Part shown: positions 50,501 to 64,000 of the stretch, piece after piece
Numbering within the stretch: position 1 is the stretch's first letter
Layout: each line of letters starts with the position of its first letter
Assembly: GCA_946800325.1 (NCBI GenBank)
Contig: OX326959.1
Coordinates: 21,954,242 to 22,018,241, forward strand
Origin: Luzula sylvatica
Taxonomy: Eukaryota; Streptophyta; Magnoliopsida; Poales; Juncaceae
Direction: 5' to 3'
Length of the DNA stretch: 64,000 nucleotides
Notes under the pieces: generated by a model
Database searches by the model: none
Seen by the model: the letters and a program-made list of their open reading frames with translations, nothing else
What the model was told of the DNA's origin: nothing
Translations under genes and position numbers: made by a program

Positions 50501-52209
50501 AAAATTGAAATTTGTGTGTGTTAGTCTTCAATTATGGAGTATTTTTAGTACGACATGAAAATTGAGTATTTTTCTTGTGTTATACTTCAATTTTAACATT
50601 TTTTTTAAATAATATCTTCATTGAATTTTTTGAAGGGGTTAGAATTCAATTTTTGCATTTTTTTTTACATTTTTGAAAATATATAATTTATATGTGTTAG
50701 TCTTCAATTATGGAATATTTTGAGTACGACATGAAAATTGAGTATTTTCCTTGTGTTATACTTCAATTTTAACATTTTTTTAAAAAATATATTAATTTAA
50801 TTTTTTGAAGGTGTTAGACTTCAATATTTGCATTTTTAAGACATTTTTGAAAAAAATTGAAATCTGTGTGTGTTAGTCTTCAATTACGGAGTATTTTGAG
50901 TACGACATAAAAATTGAGTATTTTTATTGTGTTACAATTCAATTTTAACATATTTTTAAAAACTATAATAATTGATCTTTGTGTGTGTTAGTCTTCAATT
51001 ACGGAGTATTTTGAGTACTACATGAAAATTGAGTATTTTGCTCGTGTTATACTTCAATCTTTACATTTATAAAAAAAATATTTTAATTTAATTTTTTGAA
51101 GGTGTTAGACTTCAGTTTTTGAATTTTGAAGAAATTGTTGTTAAAATTGAAATTTGTGTGTGTTAGTCTTCAATTATGGAGTATTTTTAGTACGACATGA
51201 AAATTGAGTATTTTTCTAGTGTTACACTTCAATTTTAACATATTTTTAAAAAATATCATAATTGAATTTTTTTGAAGGTGTTAGACTTCTGTTTGTGCAT
51301 TTTTATGAAATTTTTGAAAAAATTGAAATTTGTGTGTGTTATTAGTCTTCAATTACGGAGTATTTTGAGTACGACATTCAAATTGAGTATTTTGCTTGAT
51401 TTACACTTCAATTTTAACATTTAAAAAAAAATATCTTAATTGAATTTTTTGAAGGTGTTAGACTTCAGTTTTTGCATTTTTATGACATTTTTGAAAAAAT
51501 TGAAATTTGTGTGTTAGTCTTAAATTACGGAGTATTTTGAATACGACATGAAAATTGACTATTTTTCTAGTGTTACACTTCAATTTGAACATTTAAAAAA
51601 AAATATCTTCATTGAATTTTTTGAATGGGTTATACTTCAGTTTTTGCATTTTTATGACAGTTTAAAAAAAAAAAAAATTTATATTTGTTAGTCTTCAATT
51701 ATGGAGTATTTTGAGTACCACATGAAAATTGAGTATTTTGCTTGTGTTATACTTCAATTTTAATATTGTTTTTAAAATATCTTAATTTAATTTTTTGAAG
51801 GTGTTGGACTTCAATATTTGAATTTTTAAGACATTTTTGAAAAAAATTGAAATATGTGTGTGTTAGTCTTCAATTTCGGAGTATTTTGATTACGACATGA
51901 AAATTGAGTATTTTTATCGTGTTACACTTCAATTTTAACATATTTTTACAAAATATTATAATTGAATTTTTTGAAGGTGTTAGACTTCTGTTTGTGTATT
52001 TTTGAGAATTTTTTGAAAAAATTGAACTTTGTGTTTATTAGTCTTCAATTACGGAGTATTTTGAGTACTACATGAAAATTGAGTATTTTGCTCGTGTTAT
52101 ACTTCAATCTTAACATTTTAAAAAAAAAATCTTAATTTAATTTTTTGAAGGTGTTCGACTTCAGTTTTTGCATTTTGAAGAAATTGTTGTTAAAATTGAA
52201 ATTTGTGTG

Positions 52210-55200
52210 TGTTAGTGTTCAATTACGGAGTATTTTCAATACGACATGAAAATTGAGTATTTTGTTTGTGTTACACTTCGATTTTAACATTTTAAAAATA
52301 AATATCTTCATTGAATTTTTTGAAGGAGTTAGACTTCAGTTTTTGCATTTTTAAGAAATTGTTGTTAACATTGAAATTTGTGTGTGTTAGTCTTCAATTA
52401 CGGAGTATTTTGAGTACGACATGAAAATTGAGTATTTTGTTTGTGTTACACTTCGATTTTAACATTTTAAAAATAAATATCTTCATTGAATTTTTTGAAG
52501 GAGTTAAACTTCAGTTTTTGCATTTTTAAGAAATTGTTGTTAAAAATGAAATTTGTGTGTGTTAGTCTTCAATTATGGTGTATTTTCAGTACGACATGAA
52601 AATTGAGTATTTTGCTTGTGTTATACTTCAATTTTAACATTTTTGAAAAAAAATATCTTCAATGAATTTTCTGAAGGGGTTAGTGTTCAGTTTTTGCATT
52701 TTTATGAAAGTTTTGAAAAAATTAAAATATATATGTGTTAGTCTTCAATTACGGAGTATTTTGAGTACGACATGAAAATTGAGTATTTTGCTTGTGTTAT
52801 ACTTCAATTTTAACATTTTTTTGAAAATATCTTAATTTAATTTTTTGAAGGTGTTAGACTTCAATATTTGCATTTTTAAGAATTTTTTGTTAAAATTGAA
52901 ATTTGTGTGTGTTAGTCTTCAATTACGGAGTATTTTGAGTATGACATGAAAATTGAGCATTTTGCTTGTGTTATACTTCAATTTTAACATTTAAAAAAAA
53001 ATATCTTAATTGTATTTTTTGAAGGTGTTAAACTTCAGTTTTTGCATTTTTAAGATTTTTTTAAAATTGAAATTTGTGTGTGTTAGTCATCAATTACGGA
53101 GTATTTTGAGTACGACATGAAAATTAAGTACTTTTCTTGTGTTACCCTTCTATTTTAACATTTAAAAAAAAAAATATCTTAATTGAATATTATGAAGGGG
53201 TTAAACTTCAGTTTTTGCAATTTTAAGAAATTGTTGTTAACATTGACATTTGTGTGTGTTAGTCTTCAATTACGGAGTATTTTGAGTACGACATGAAAAT
53301 TGAGTATTTTGTTTGTGTTACACTTCGATTTTAACATTTTAAAAATAAATATCTTCATTGAATTTTTTGAAGGAGTTAGACTTCAGTTTTTGCATTTTTA
53401 AGAAATTGTTGTTAACATTGAAATTTGTGTGTGTTAGTCTTCAATTACGGAGTATTTTGAGTACGACATGAAAATTGAGTATTTTGTTTGTGTTACACTT
53501 CGATTTTAACATTTTAAAAATAAATATCTTCATTGAATTTTTTGAAGGAGTTAAACTTCAGTTTTTGCATTTTTAAGAAATTGTTGTTAAAAATGAAATT
53601 TGTGTGTGTTAGTCTTCAATTATGGTGTATTTTCAGTACGACATGAAAATTGAGTATTTTGCTTGTGTTATACTTCAATTTTAACATTTTTGAAAAAAAA
53701 TATCTTCAATGAATTTTCTGAAGGGGTTAGTGTTCAGTTTTTGCATTTTTATGAAAGTTTTGAAAAAATTAAAATATATATGTGTTAGTCTTCAATTACG
53801 GAGTATTTTGAGTACGACATGAAAATTGAGTATTTTGCTTGTGTTATACTTCAATTTTAACATTTTTTTGAAAATATCTTAATTTAATTTTTTGAAGGTG
53901 TTAGACTTCAATATTTGCATTTTTAAGAATTTTTTGTTAAAATTGAAATTTGTGTGTGTTAGTCTTCAATTACGGAGTATTTTGAGTATGACATGAAAAT
54001 TGAGCATTTTGCTTGTGTTATACTTCAATTTTAACATTTAAAAAAAAATATCTTAATTGTATTTTTTGAAGGTGTTAAACTTCAGTTTTTGCATTTTTAA
54101 GATTTTTTTAAAATTGAAATTTGTGTGTGTTAGTCATCAATTACGGAGTATTTTGAGTACGACATGAAAATTAAGTACTTTTCTTGTGTTACCCTTCTAT
54201 TTTAACATTTAAAAAAAAAAATATCTTAATTGAATATTATGAAGGGGTTAAACTTCAGTTTTTGCAATTTTAAGAAATTGTTGTTAACATTGACATTTGT
54301 GTGTGTTAGTCTTCAATTACAGAGTATTTTGAGTACGACATGAAAATTGAGTATTTTGTTTGTGTTACACTTCGATTTTAAAATTTTAAAAATAAATATC
54401 TTCATTGAATTTTTTGAAGGAGTTAAACTTCAGTTTTTGCATTTTTAAGAAATTGTTGTTAACATTGAAATTTGTGTGTGTTAGTCTTCAATTACGGAGT
54501 ATTTTGAGTACGACATGAAAATTGAGTATTTTGTTTGTGTTACACTTCGATTTTAACATTTTAAAAATATATATCTTCATTGAATTTTTTGAAGGAGTTA
54601 AACTTCAGTTTTTGCATTTTTAAGAAATTGTTGTTAAAAATGAAATTTGTGTGTGTTAGTCTTCAATTATGGAGTATTTTCAGTACGACATGAAACTTGA
54701 GTATTTTGCTTATGTTATACTTCAATTTTAACATTTTTGAATAAAATATCTTCAATGAATTTTCTGAAGGGACTAGTCTTCAGTTTTTGGATTTTTATGA
54801 AATTTTTGAAAAAATTAAAATTTATATATGTTAGTCTTCAATTACGGAGTATTTTGAGTACGACATGAAAATTGAGTATTTTGCTTGTGTTATACTTCAA
54901 TTTTAACATTTTTTTAAAAATATCTTAATTTAATTTTTTGAATGTGTTAGACTTCAATATTTGCATTTTTAAGAATTTTTTGTTAAAATTGAAATTTATG
55001 TGTGTTAGTCTTCAATTACGGAGTATTTTGAGTATGACATGAAAATTGAGCATTTTGCTTGTGTTATACTTCAATTTTAACATTTAAAAAAAAAAAATAT
55101 CTTAAGTGCATTTTTTGAAGGTGTTAAACTTCAGTTTTTGCATTTTTAAGATTTTTTTATTAAAATTGAAATTTGTGTGTGTTAGTCATCAATTACGGAA

Positions 55201-55350
55201 TATTTTGAGTACGACATGAAAATTAAGTACTTTTCTTGTGTTACCCTTCTATTTTAACATTTTAAAAAAAAATATATTAATTGAATATTATGATGGAGTT
55301 AAACTTCAGTTTTTGCATTTTTAAGAAATTGTTGTTAAAAATGAAATTTG
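52210..55350 (+). repeat. 6-monomer higher-order repeat
   Basis: The marker 'cttcaattatgg(t/a)gtatt' followed by 'ttcagtacgacatgaaa' starts at 52567, 53614 and 54661, exact spacings of 1047 bp (six monomers). Units also share the 'tttgtttgtgttacacttcg' and 'aaaaataaatatcttcattg' monomer types. Related blocks reappear at about 57.1, 60.26, 62.0 and 63.9 kb. Confidence 0.88.
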
Positions 55351-56336
55351 TGTGTGTTAGTCTTCAATTATGGAGTATTATCAGTGCGACATGAAAATTG
55401 AGTATTTTGCTTGTGTTATACTTCAATTTTAACATTTTTGAAAAAAAATATCTTCATTGAATTTTCTGAAGGGGTTAGACTTCCGTTTTTGCATTTTTAT
55501 TACATTTTTGAAAAAATTAAAGTTTATGTGTTAGTCTTCAATTACGGAGTATTTTGAGTACGACATGAAAATTGGGTATTTTGCTTGTGTTATACTTCAA
55601 TTTTAACATTTTTTTTAAAATATCTTAATTTAATTTTTTGAAGGTGTTTGACTTCAATATTTGCATTTTTAAGACATTTTTGAAAAAATTGAAATTTGTG
55701 TGTGTTAGTCTTCAATTACGGAGTATTTTGAGTACGACATAAAAATTGAGTATTTTTATTGTGTTACACTTCAATTTTAACATATTTCTCGACAATATCA
55801 TAATTGAATTTTTTGAAGATGTTAGACTTCTGTTTGTGCATTTTTAAGATTTTTTTGAAAAAATTGAAATTTGTGTGTGTTAGTCTTCAATTACGGAGTA
55901 TTCTGAGTACGACATGAAAATTGAGTATTTTGCTTTTGTTACAGTTTGATTTTAACATTTTAAAAATAAATATCTTAATTGATTATTTTGAAGGTGTTAA
56001 ACTTCAGTTTTTTGCATTTATAAGAATTTTTTGTTAAAATTGAAATTTGTGTGTGTTAGTCTTCAATTACGGAGTATTTTTAGTACGACATGAAAATTGA
56101 GTATTTTTCTTGTGTTATGCTTCAATTTTAACATTTTTTTGAAAATATCATAATTGATTTTTAGAAGGTGTTAGACTTTTGTTTGTGCATTTTTATGAGA
56201 TTTTTGAAAAAATTGAAATTTGTGTGTGTTAGTCTTCAATTACGGAGTATTTTGAGTACGATATGAAAATTGAGTATTTTTCTTGTGTTACACTTCTATT
56301 TTAACATTTTAAAAAAATATCTTCATTGAATTTTTT

Positions 56337-59300
56337 GGAGGGGTCAAACATTCAGTTTTTTCATTTTTTAGAAATTGTTGTTAAAATTGAAATTTGTGTG
56401 TGTTAGTCTTCAATTATGGAGTATATTCGGTACGACATGAAAATTGAGTATTTTTCTTGTGTTATACTTCACTTTTAACATTTTTTTCAAAAACTATCTT
56501 CATTGAATTTTTTGAATGGGTTAGACTTCAGTTTTTGCATTTTTATGACATTTTTGAAAATATTAAAACTTATATGTGTTAGTCTTCAATTACGAAGTAT
56601 TTTGAGTACGACATGAAAATTGAGTATTTTGCTTGTGTTATACTTCAAATTTAACATTTTTTTAAAAATATCTTAATTTAATTTTTTGAAGGTATATTTG
56701 CATTTTTAAGAATTTTTTGTTAAAATTAAAATTTGTGTGTGTTAGTTTTCAATTACGGAGTATTTTGAGTACGGAATGAAAATTGAGTATTTTACTTGTG
56801 ATATACTTCAATTTTAACATTTAAAAAAAATTATCTTAATTGAATTTTTTGAAGGTGTTAAACTCCAGTTTTTGCATTTTTATGATTTTTTTGTTAAAAT
56901 TAAAATTTGTGTGTGTTAGTCTTCAATTACGGAGTATTTTGAGTACGACATGAAAATTGAGTATTTTGCTTATGTTATGCTTCAGTTTAAACATTTTTTT
57001 AAAAATATCATAATTGATTTTCTGAAGGTGTTAGACTTCAGTTTTTGCATTTTTAAGAAATTGTTGTTAAAATTGGAATTTGTGTGTGTTAGTCTTCAAT
57101 TACGGAGTATTTTCAGTACGACATGAAAATTGAGTATTTTGTTTGTGTTACACTTCGATTTTAACATTTTAAAAATAAATATCTTCATTGAATTTTTTGA
57201 AGGAGTTAGACTTCAGTTTTTGCATTTTTAAGAAATTGTCGTTAACATTGAAATTTGTGTGTGTTAGTCTTCAATTACGGAGTATTTTGAGTACGACATG
57301 AAAATTGAGTATTTTGTTTGTGTTACACTTCGATTTTAACATTTTAAAAATAAATATCTTCATTGAATTTTTTGACGGAGTTAAACTTCAGTTTTTGCAT
57401 TTTTAAGAAATTGTTGTTAAAAATGAAATTTGTGTGTGTTAGTCTTCAATTATGGAGTATTTTCAGTACGACATGAAAATTGAGTATTTTGCTTGTGTTA
57501 TACTTCAATTTTAACATTTTTGAAAAAAAATATCTTCAATGAATTTTCTGAAGGGGTTAGTCTTCAGTTTTTGCATTTTTATGAAATTTTTGAAAAAATT
57601 AAAATTTATATGTGTTAGTCTTCAATTACGGAGTATTTTGAGTACGACATGAAAATTGAGTATTTTGCTTGTGTTATACTTCAATTTTAACATTTTTTTG
57701 GAAATATCTTAATTTAATTTTTTGAAGGTGTTAGACTTCAATATTTGCATTTTTAAGAATTTTTTGTTAAAATTGAAATTTGTGTGTGTTAGTCTTCAAT
57801 TACGGAGTATTTTGAGTATGACATGAAAATTGAGCATTTTGCTTGTGTTATACTTCAATTTTAACATTTTAAAAAAAAAATATCTTAATTGTATTTTTTG
57901 AAGGTGTTAAACTTCAGTTTTTGCATTTTTAAGATTTTTTTAAAATTGAAATTTGTGTGTGTTAGTCATTAATTACGGAGTATTTTGAGTACGACATGAA
58001 AATTAAGTACTTTTCTTGTGTTACCCTTCTATTTTAACATTAAAAAAAAAAATATCTTAATTGAATATTATGAAGGAGTTAAACTTCAGTTTTTGCAATT
58101 TTAAGAAATTGTTGTTAAAAATGAAATTTGTGTGTGTTAGTCTTCAATTATGGAGTATTATCAGTACGACATGAAAATTGAGTATTTTTCTTGTGTTATA
58201 CTTCAATTTTAACATTTTTGAAAAAAAATATCTTCATTGAATTTTCTGAAGGGGTTAGACTTCCGTTTTTGCATATTTATTAAATTTTTGAAAAAATTAA
58301 AGTTTATGTGTTAGTCTTCAATTACGGAGTATTTTGAGTACGACATGAAAATTGGGTATTTTATTTGTGTTATACTTCAATTTTAACATTTTTTTTTAAA
58401 TATCTTAATTTAATTTTTTGAAGGTGTTTGACTTCAATATTTGCATTTTTAAGACATTTTTGAAAAATTGAAATTTGTGTGTGTTAGTCTTCAATTACGG
58501 AGTATTTTGAGTACGACATGAAAATTGAGTATTTTTCTTGTGTTACACTTATGTTTTAACATTTAAAAAAAAATATCTTAAATGAATATTATGAAGGAGT
58601 TAAACTTCAGTTTTTGCATTTTTAAGAAATTGTTGTTAAAAATGAAATTTCTGTGTGTTAGTCTTCAATTATGGAGTATTATCAGTACGACATGAAAATT
58701 GAGTATTTTGCTTGTGTTATACTTCAATTTTAACATTTTTGAAAAAAAATATCTTCATTGAATTTTCTGAAGGGGTTAGACTTCCGTTTTGGCATTTTTA
58801 TTACATTTTTGAAAAAATTAATGTTTATGTGTTAGTCTTCAATTACGGAGTATTTTGAGTACGACATGAAAATTGGGTATTTTGCTTGTGTTATACTTCA
58901 ATTTTAACATTTTTTTTAAAATATCTTAATTTAATTTTTTGAAGGTGTTTGACTTCAATATTTGCATTTTTAAGACATTTTTGAAAAAATTGAAATTTGT
59001 GTGTGTTAGTCTTCAATTACGGAGTATTTTGAGTACGACATAAAAATTGAGTATTTTTTATTGTGTTACACTTCAATTTTAACATATTTCTCAACAATAT
59101 CATAATTGAATTTTTTGAAGGTGTTAGACTTCTGTTTGTGCATTTTTAAGATTTTTTTGAAAAAATTGAAATTTGTGTGTGTTAGTCTTCAATTACGGAG
59201 TATTTTGAGTACGACATGAAAATTGAGTATTTTGCTTGTGTTACATTTTGATTTTAACATTTTAATAATAAATATCTTAATTGATTAGTTTGAAGGTGTT

Positions 59301-62300
59301 AAACATCAGTTTTTTGCATTTATAAGAATTTTTTGTTAAAATTGAAATTTGTGTGTGTTAGTCTTCAATTACAGAGTATTTTTAGTACGACATGAAAATT
59401 GAGTATTTTTCTTGTGTTATGCTTCAATTTTAACATTTTTTTGAAAATATCATAATTGATTTTTTGAAGGTGTTAGACTTTTGTTTGTGCATTTTTATGA
59501 GATTTTTGAAAAAATTGAAATTTGTGTGTGTTAGTCTTCAATTACGGAGTATTTTGAGTACGATATGAAAATTGAGTATTTTTCTTGTGTTACACTTCTA
59601 TTTTAACATTTTAAAAAAATATCTTCATTGAATTTTTTGGAGGGGTCAAACATTCAGTTTTTTCATTTTTTAGAAATTGTTGTTAAAATTGAAATTTGTG
59701 TGTGTTAGTCTTCAATTATGGAGTATTATCAGTACGACATGAAAATTGAGTATTTTTCTTGTGTTATACTTCAATTTTAACATTTTTGAAAAAAAATATC
59801 TTCATTGAATTTTCTGAAGGGGTTAGTCATCAGTTTTTGCATTTTTATGAAATTTTTGAAAAAATTAAAATTTATATGTGTTAGTCTTCAATTACGGAGT
59901 ATTTTGAGTACGACATGAAAATTGAGTATTTTGCTTGTGTTATACTTCAATTTTAACATTTTAAAAAAAAAGTATCTTAATTGTATTTTTTGAAGGTGTT
60001 AAACTTCAGTTTTTGCATTTTTAAGATTTTTTTAAAATTGAAATTTGTGTGTGTTAGTCATCAATTACAAAGTATTTTGAGTACGACATGAAAATTAAGT
60101 ACTTTTATTGTGTTACCCTTCTATTTTAACATTTTTAAAAAAAAATATCTTAATTGAATATTATGAAGGAGTTAAACTTCAGTTTTTGCAATTTTAAGAA
60201 ATTGTTGTTAAAAATGAAATTTGTGTGTGTTAGTCTTCAATTACGGAGTATTTTGAGTACGACATGAAAATTGAGTATTTTGTTTGTGTTACACTTCGAT
60301 TTTAACATTTTAAAAATAAATATCTTCATTGAATTTTTTGAAGGAGTTAAACTTCAGTTTTTGCATTTTTAAGAAATTGTAGTTAAAAACGAAATTTGTG
60401 TGTGTTAGTCTTCAATTATGGAGTATTTTCAGTACGACATGAAAATTGAGTATTTTGCTTGTGTTATACTTCAATTTTAACATTTTTGAAAAAAAATATC
60501 TTCAATGAATTTTCTGAAGGGGTTAGTCTTCAGTTTTTGCATTTTTATGAAATTGTTTAAAAAATTAAAATTTATATGTGTTAGTGTTCAATTACGGAGT
60601 ATTTTGAGTACGACATGAAAATTGAGTATTTTGCTTGTGTTATACTTCAATTTTAACATTTTAAAAAAAAAATATCTTAATTGTATTTTTTGAAGGTGTT
60701 AAACTTCAGTTTTTGCATTTTTAAGATTTTTTTAAAATTGAAATTTGTGTGTGTTAGTCATCAATTACGGAGTATTTTGAGTACGACATGAAAATTGAGT
60801 ATTTTGCTTGTTTTACAGTTTGATTTTAACATTTTAAAAATAAATATCTTAATTGATTATTTTGAAGGTGTTAAACTTCAGTTTTTTGCATTTATAAGAA
60901 TTTTTTGTTAAAATTGAAATATTTGTGTGTTAGTCTTCAATTACGGAGTATTTTTAGTACGACATGAAAATTGAGTATTTTTCTTGTGTTATGCTTCAAT
61001 TTTAACATTTTTTTGAAAATATCATAATTGATTTTTTGAAGGTGTTAGACTTTTGTTTGTGCATTTTTATGAGATTTTTGAAAAAATTGAAATTTGTGTG
61101 TGTTAGTCTTCAATTACGGAGTATTTTGAGTACGATATGAAAATTGAGTATTTTTCTTGTGTTACACTTCTATTTTAACATTTTAAAAAAATATCTTCAT
61201 TGAATTTTTTGGAGGGGTCAAACATTCAGTTTTTTCATTTTTAAGAAATTGTTGTTAAAATTGAAATTTGTGTGTGTTAGTCTTCAATTATGGAGTATAT
61301 TCAGTACGACATGAAAATTGAGTATTTTTCTTGTGTTATACTTCACTTTTAACATTTTTTTCAAAAACTATCTTCATTGAATTTTTTGAATGGGTTAGAC
61401 TTCAGTTTTTGCATTTTTATGACATTTTTGAAAAAATTAAAACTTATATGTGTTAGTCTTCAATTACGAAGTATTTTGAGTACGACATGAAAATTGAGTA
61501 TTTTGCTTGTGTTATACTTCAAATTTAACATTTTTTTAAAAATATCTTAATTTAATTTTTTGAAGGTATATTTGCATTTTTAAGAATTTTTTGTTAAAAT
61601 TGAAATTTGTGTGTGTTAGTCTTCAATTACGGAGTATTTTGAGTACGGAATGAAAATTGAGTATTTTACTTGTGATATACTTCAATTTTAACATTTAAAA
61701 AAAATTATCTTAATTGAATTTTTTGAAGGTGTTAAACTCCAGTTTTTGCATTTTTATGATTTTTTTGTTAAAATTGAAATTTGTGTGTGTTAGTCTTCAA
61801 TTACGGAGTATTTTGAGTACGACATGAAAATTGAGTATTTTGCTTATGTTATGCTTCAGTTTAAACATTTTTTTAAAAATATCATAATTGATTTTCTGAA
61901 GGTGTTAGACTTCAATTTTTGCATTTTTAAGAAATTGTTGTTAACATTGAAATTTGTGTGTGTTAGTCTTCAATTACGGAGTATTTTGAGTACGACATGA
62001 AAATTGAGTATTTTGTTTATGTTACACTTCGATTTTAACATTTTAAAAATAAATATCTTCATTGAATTTTTTGAAGGAGTTAAACTTCAGTTTTTGCATT
62101 TTTAAGAAATTGTTGTTAACATTGAAATTTGTGTGTTAGTCTTCAATTACGGAGTATTTTGAGTATGACATGAAAATTGAGTATTTTGTTTGTGTTACAC
62201 TTCGATTTTAACATTTTAAAAATAAATATCTTCATTGAATTTTTTGAAGGAGTTAAACTTCAGTTTTTGCATTTTTAAGAAATTGTAGTTAAAAACGAAA

Positions 62301-64000
62301 TTTGTGTGTGTTAGTCTTCAATTATGGAGTATTTTCAGTACGACATGAAAATTGAGTATTTTGCTTGTGTTATACTTCAATTTTAACATTTTTGAAAAAA
62401 AATATCTTCAATGAATTTTCTGAAGGGGTTAGTCTTCAGTTTTTGCATTTTTATGAAATTTTTTAAAAAATTAAAATTTATATGTGTTAGTGTTCAATTA
62501 CGGAGTATTTTGAGTACGACATGAAAATTGAGTATTTTGCTTGTGTTATACTTCAATTTTAACATTTTTAAAAAAAAATATCTTAATTGTATTTTTTGAA
62601 GGTGTTAAACTTCAGTTTTTGCATTTTTAAGATTTTTTTAAAATTGAAATTTGTGTGTGTTAGTCATCAATTACGGAGTATTTTGAGTACGACATGAAAA
62701 TTGAGTATTTTGCTTGTTTTACAGTTTGATTTTAACATTTTAAAATAAATATCTTAATTGATTATTTTGAAGGTGTTAAACTTCAGTTTTTTGCATTTAT
62801 AAGAATTTTTTGTTAAAATTGAAATATTTGTGTGTTAGTCTTCAATTACGGAGTATTTTTAGTACGACATGAAAATTGAGTATTTTTCTTGTGTTATGCT
62901 TCAATTTTAACATTTTTTTGAAAATATCATAATTGATTTTTTGAAGGTGTTAGACTTTTGTTTGTGCATTTTTATGAGATTTTTGAAAAAATTGAAATTT
63001 GTGTGTGTTAGTCTTCAATTACGGAGTATTTTGAGTACGATATGAAAATTGAGTATTTTTCTTGTGTTACACTTCTATTTTAACATTTTAAAAAAATATC
63101 TTCATTGAATTTTTTGGAGGGGTCAAACATTCAGTTTTTTCATTTTTAAGAAATTGTTGTTAAAATTGAAATTTGTGCGTGTTAGTCTTCAATTATGGAG
63201 TATATTCAGTACGACATGAAAATTGAGTATTTTTCTTGTGTTATACTTCACTTTTAACATTTTTTTCAAAAACTATCTTCATTGAATTTTTTGAATGGGT
63301 TAGACTTCAGTTTTTGCATTTTTATGACATTTTTGAAAAAATTAAAACTTATATGTGTTAGTCTTCAATTACGAAGTATTTTGAGTACGACATGAAAATT
63401 GAGTATTTTGCTTGTGTTATACTTCAAATTTAACATTTTTTTAAAAATATCTTAATTTAATTTTTTGAAGGTATATTTGCATTTTTAAGAATTTTTTGTT
63501 AAAATTGAAATTTGTGTGTGTTAGTCTTCAATTACGGAGTATTTTGAGTACGGAATGAAAATTGAGTATTTTACTTGTGATATACTTCAATTTTAACATT
63601 TAAAAAAAATTATCTTAATTGAATTTTTTGAAGGTGTTAAACTCCAGTTTTTGCATTTTTATGATTTTTTTGTTAAAATTGAAATTTGTGTGTGTTAGTC
63701 TTCAATTACGGAGTATTTTGAGTACGACATGAAAATTGAGTATTTTGCTTATGTTATGCTTCAGTTTAAACATTTTTTTAAAAATATCATAATTGATTTT
63801 CTGAAGGTGTTAGACTTCAATTTTTGCATTTTTAAGAAATTGTTGTTAACATTGAAATTTGTGTGTGTTAGTCTTCAATTACGGAGTATTTTGAGTACGA
63901 CATGAAAATTGAGTATTTTGTTTGTGTTACACTTCGATTTTAACATTTTAAAAATAAATATCTTCATTGAATTTTTTGAAGGAGTTAAACTTCAGTTTTT
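56337..64000 (+). repeat. Complex higher-order repeat region, last unit about 1905 bp
   Basis: The unusual variant 'ggaggggtcaaacattcag' occurs at 56337, 59639, 61211 and 63116, spacings of 3302, 1572 and 1905 bp (about 19, 9 and 11 monomers). The 61211-63115 unit and the partial unit after it are nearly identical, including private variants such as 'caattacgaagtatttt' (61459/63366) and 'gagtacggaatgaaaattg' (about 61639/63546). The array runs off the window edge. Confidence 0.8.

Larger units (their letters stand above)
32161..64000 (+). repeat. Satellite array, about 174-bp monomer, continues past window
   Basis: Head-to-tail monomers in one orientation fill the rest of the window. Successive occurrences of 'cttcaattacggag' start at 32274, 32448, 32778, 32952, 33125, 33302 and so on, a spacing of 173-177 bp with occasional shorter units (156 bp at 32448-32604). 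The best conserved core is 'cttcaattacggagtatttt' followed by 'gagtacgacatgaaaattga'. The most variable part is an A/T-run segment after 'attttaacatt', which is either T-run then A-run or mainly A-run. At this length there are about 180 monomers. The monomer size falls in the nucleosome-scale range typical of plant centromeric or heterochromatic satellites. The function is not shown by the sequence. Reading frames inside it are by-products. Confidence 0.97.

Noticed and set aside
32161..64000. Regularly spaced repeats resembling a CRISPR array
   Set aside because: Whole monomers of about 174 bp repeat with no unique spacers, in a plant genome; this is a satellite.

Overview
The window is nuclear DNA of a flowering plant, most likely a eudicot. 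It is very AT-rich, has short introns with GT..AG borders, and carries many small plant-type transposons (hAT, Mutator-like and Harbinger-like MITEs, and tRNA-derived SINEs). The only convincing genes are two LURP-one-related (LOR/Tubby-like) copies and one FHIT-type histidine-triad hydrolase. The species cannot be named from what is visible.

Layout. (1) 1-9.96 kb is copy A of a large direct segmental duplication and contains LOR-A (5875-6615). (2) 9.96-19.92 kb is a gene-poor spacer filled with MITEs, several of which can be delimited to the base by target-site duplications. (3) 19.92-30.24 kb is copy B of the duplication and contains LOR-B (25891-26629). A and B are collinear apart from transposons and small indels unique to one copy, so each copy serves as the empty-site control for insertions in the other. 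(4) 30.50-31.57 kb holds a five-exon FHIT homologue on the minus strand. Its inferred structure includes a 3-nt microexon between an ordinary GT-AG intron and a U12-type AT-AC intron. (5) From about 32.16 kb to the right edge (31.8 kb, roughly 180 monomers) the sequence is one head-to-tail satellite with a monomer of about 174 bp. It includes locally homogenised higher-order repeats: a 9-mer, an 11-mer of 1920 bp in three near-identical copies, a 6-mer of 1047 bp, and a second 11-mer-sized unit of about 1905 bp.

The satellite begins only about 590 bp upstream of the FHIT start codon. The window therefore crosses a border between genic sequence and satellite, probably pericentromeric or knob-like heterochromatin. 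The genes do not form a pathway. The LOR pair is a recent duplicate of a family linked to defence and membranes, and FHIT is a housekeeping nucleotide hydrolase. Most other open frames are low-complexity or chance frames in AT-rich repeats and are not annotated.
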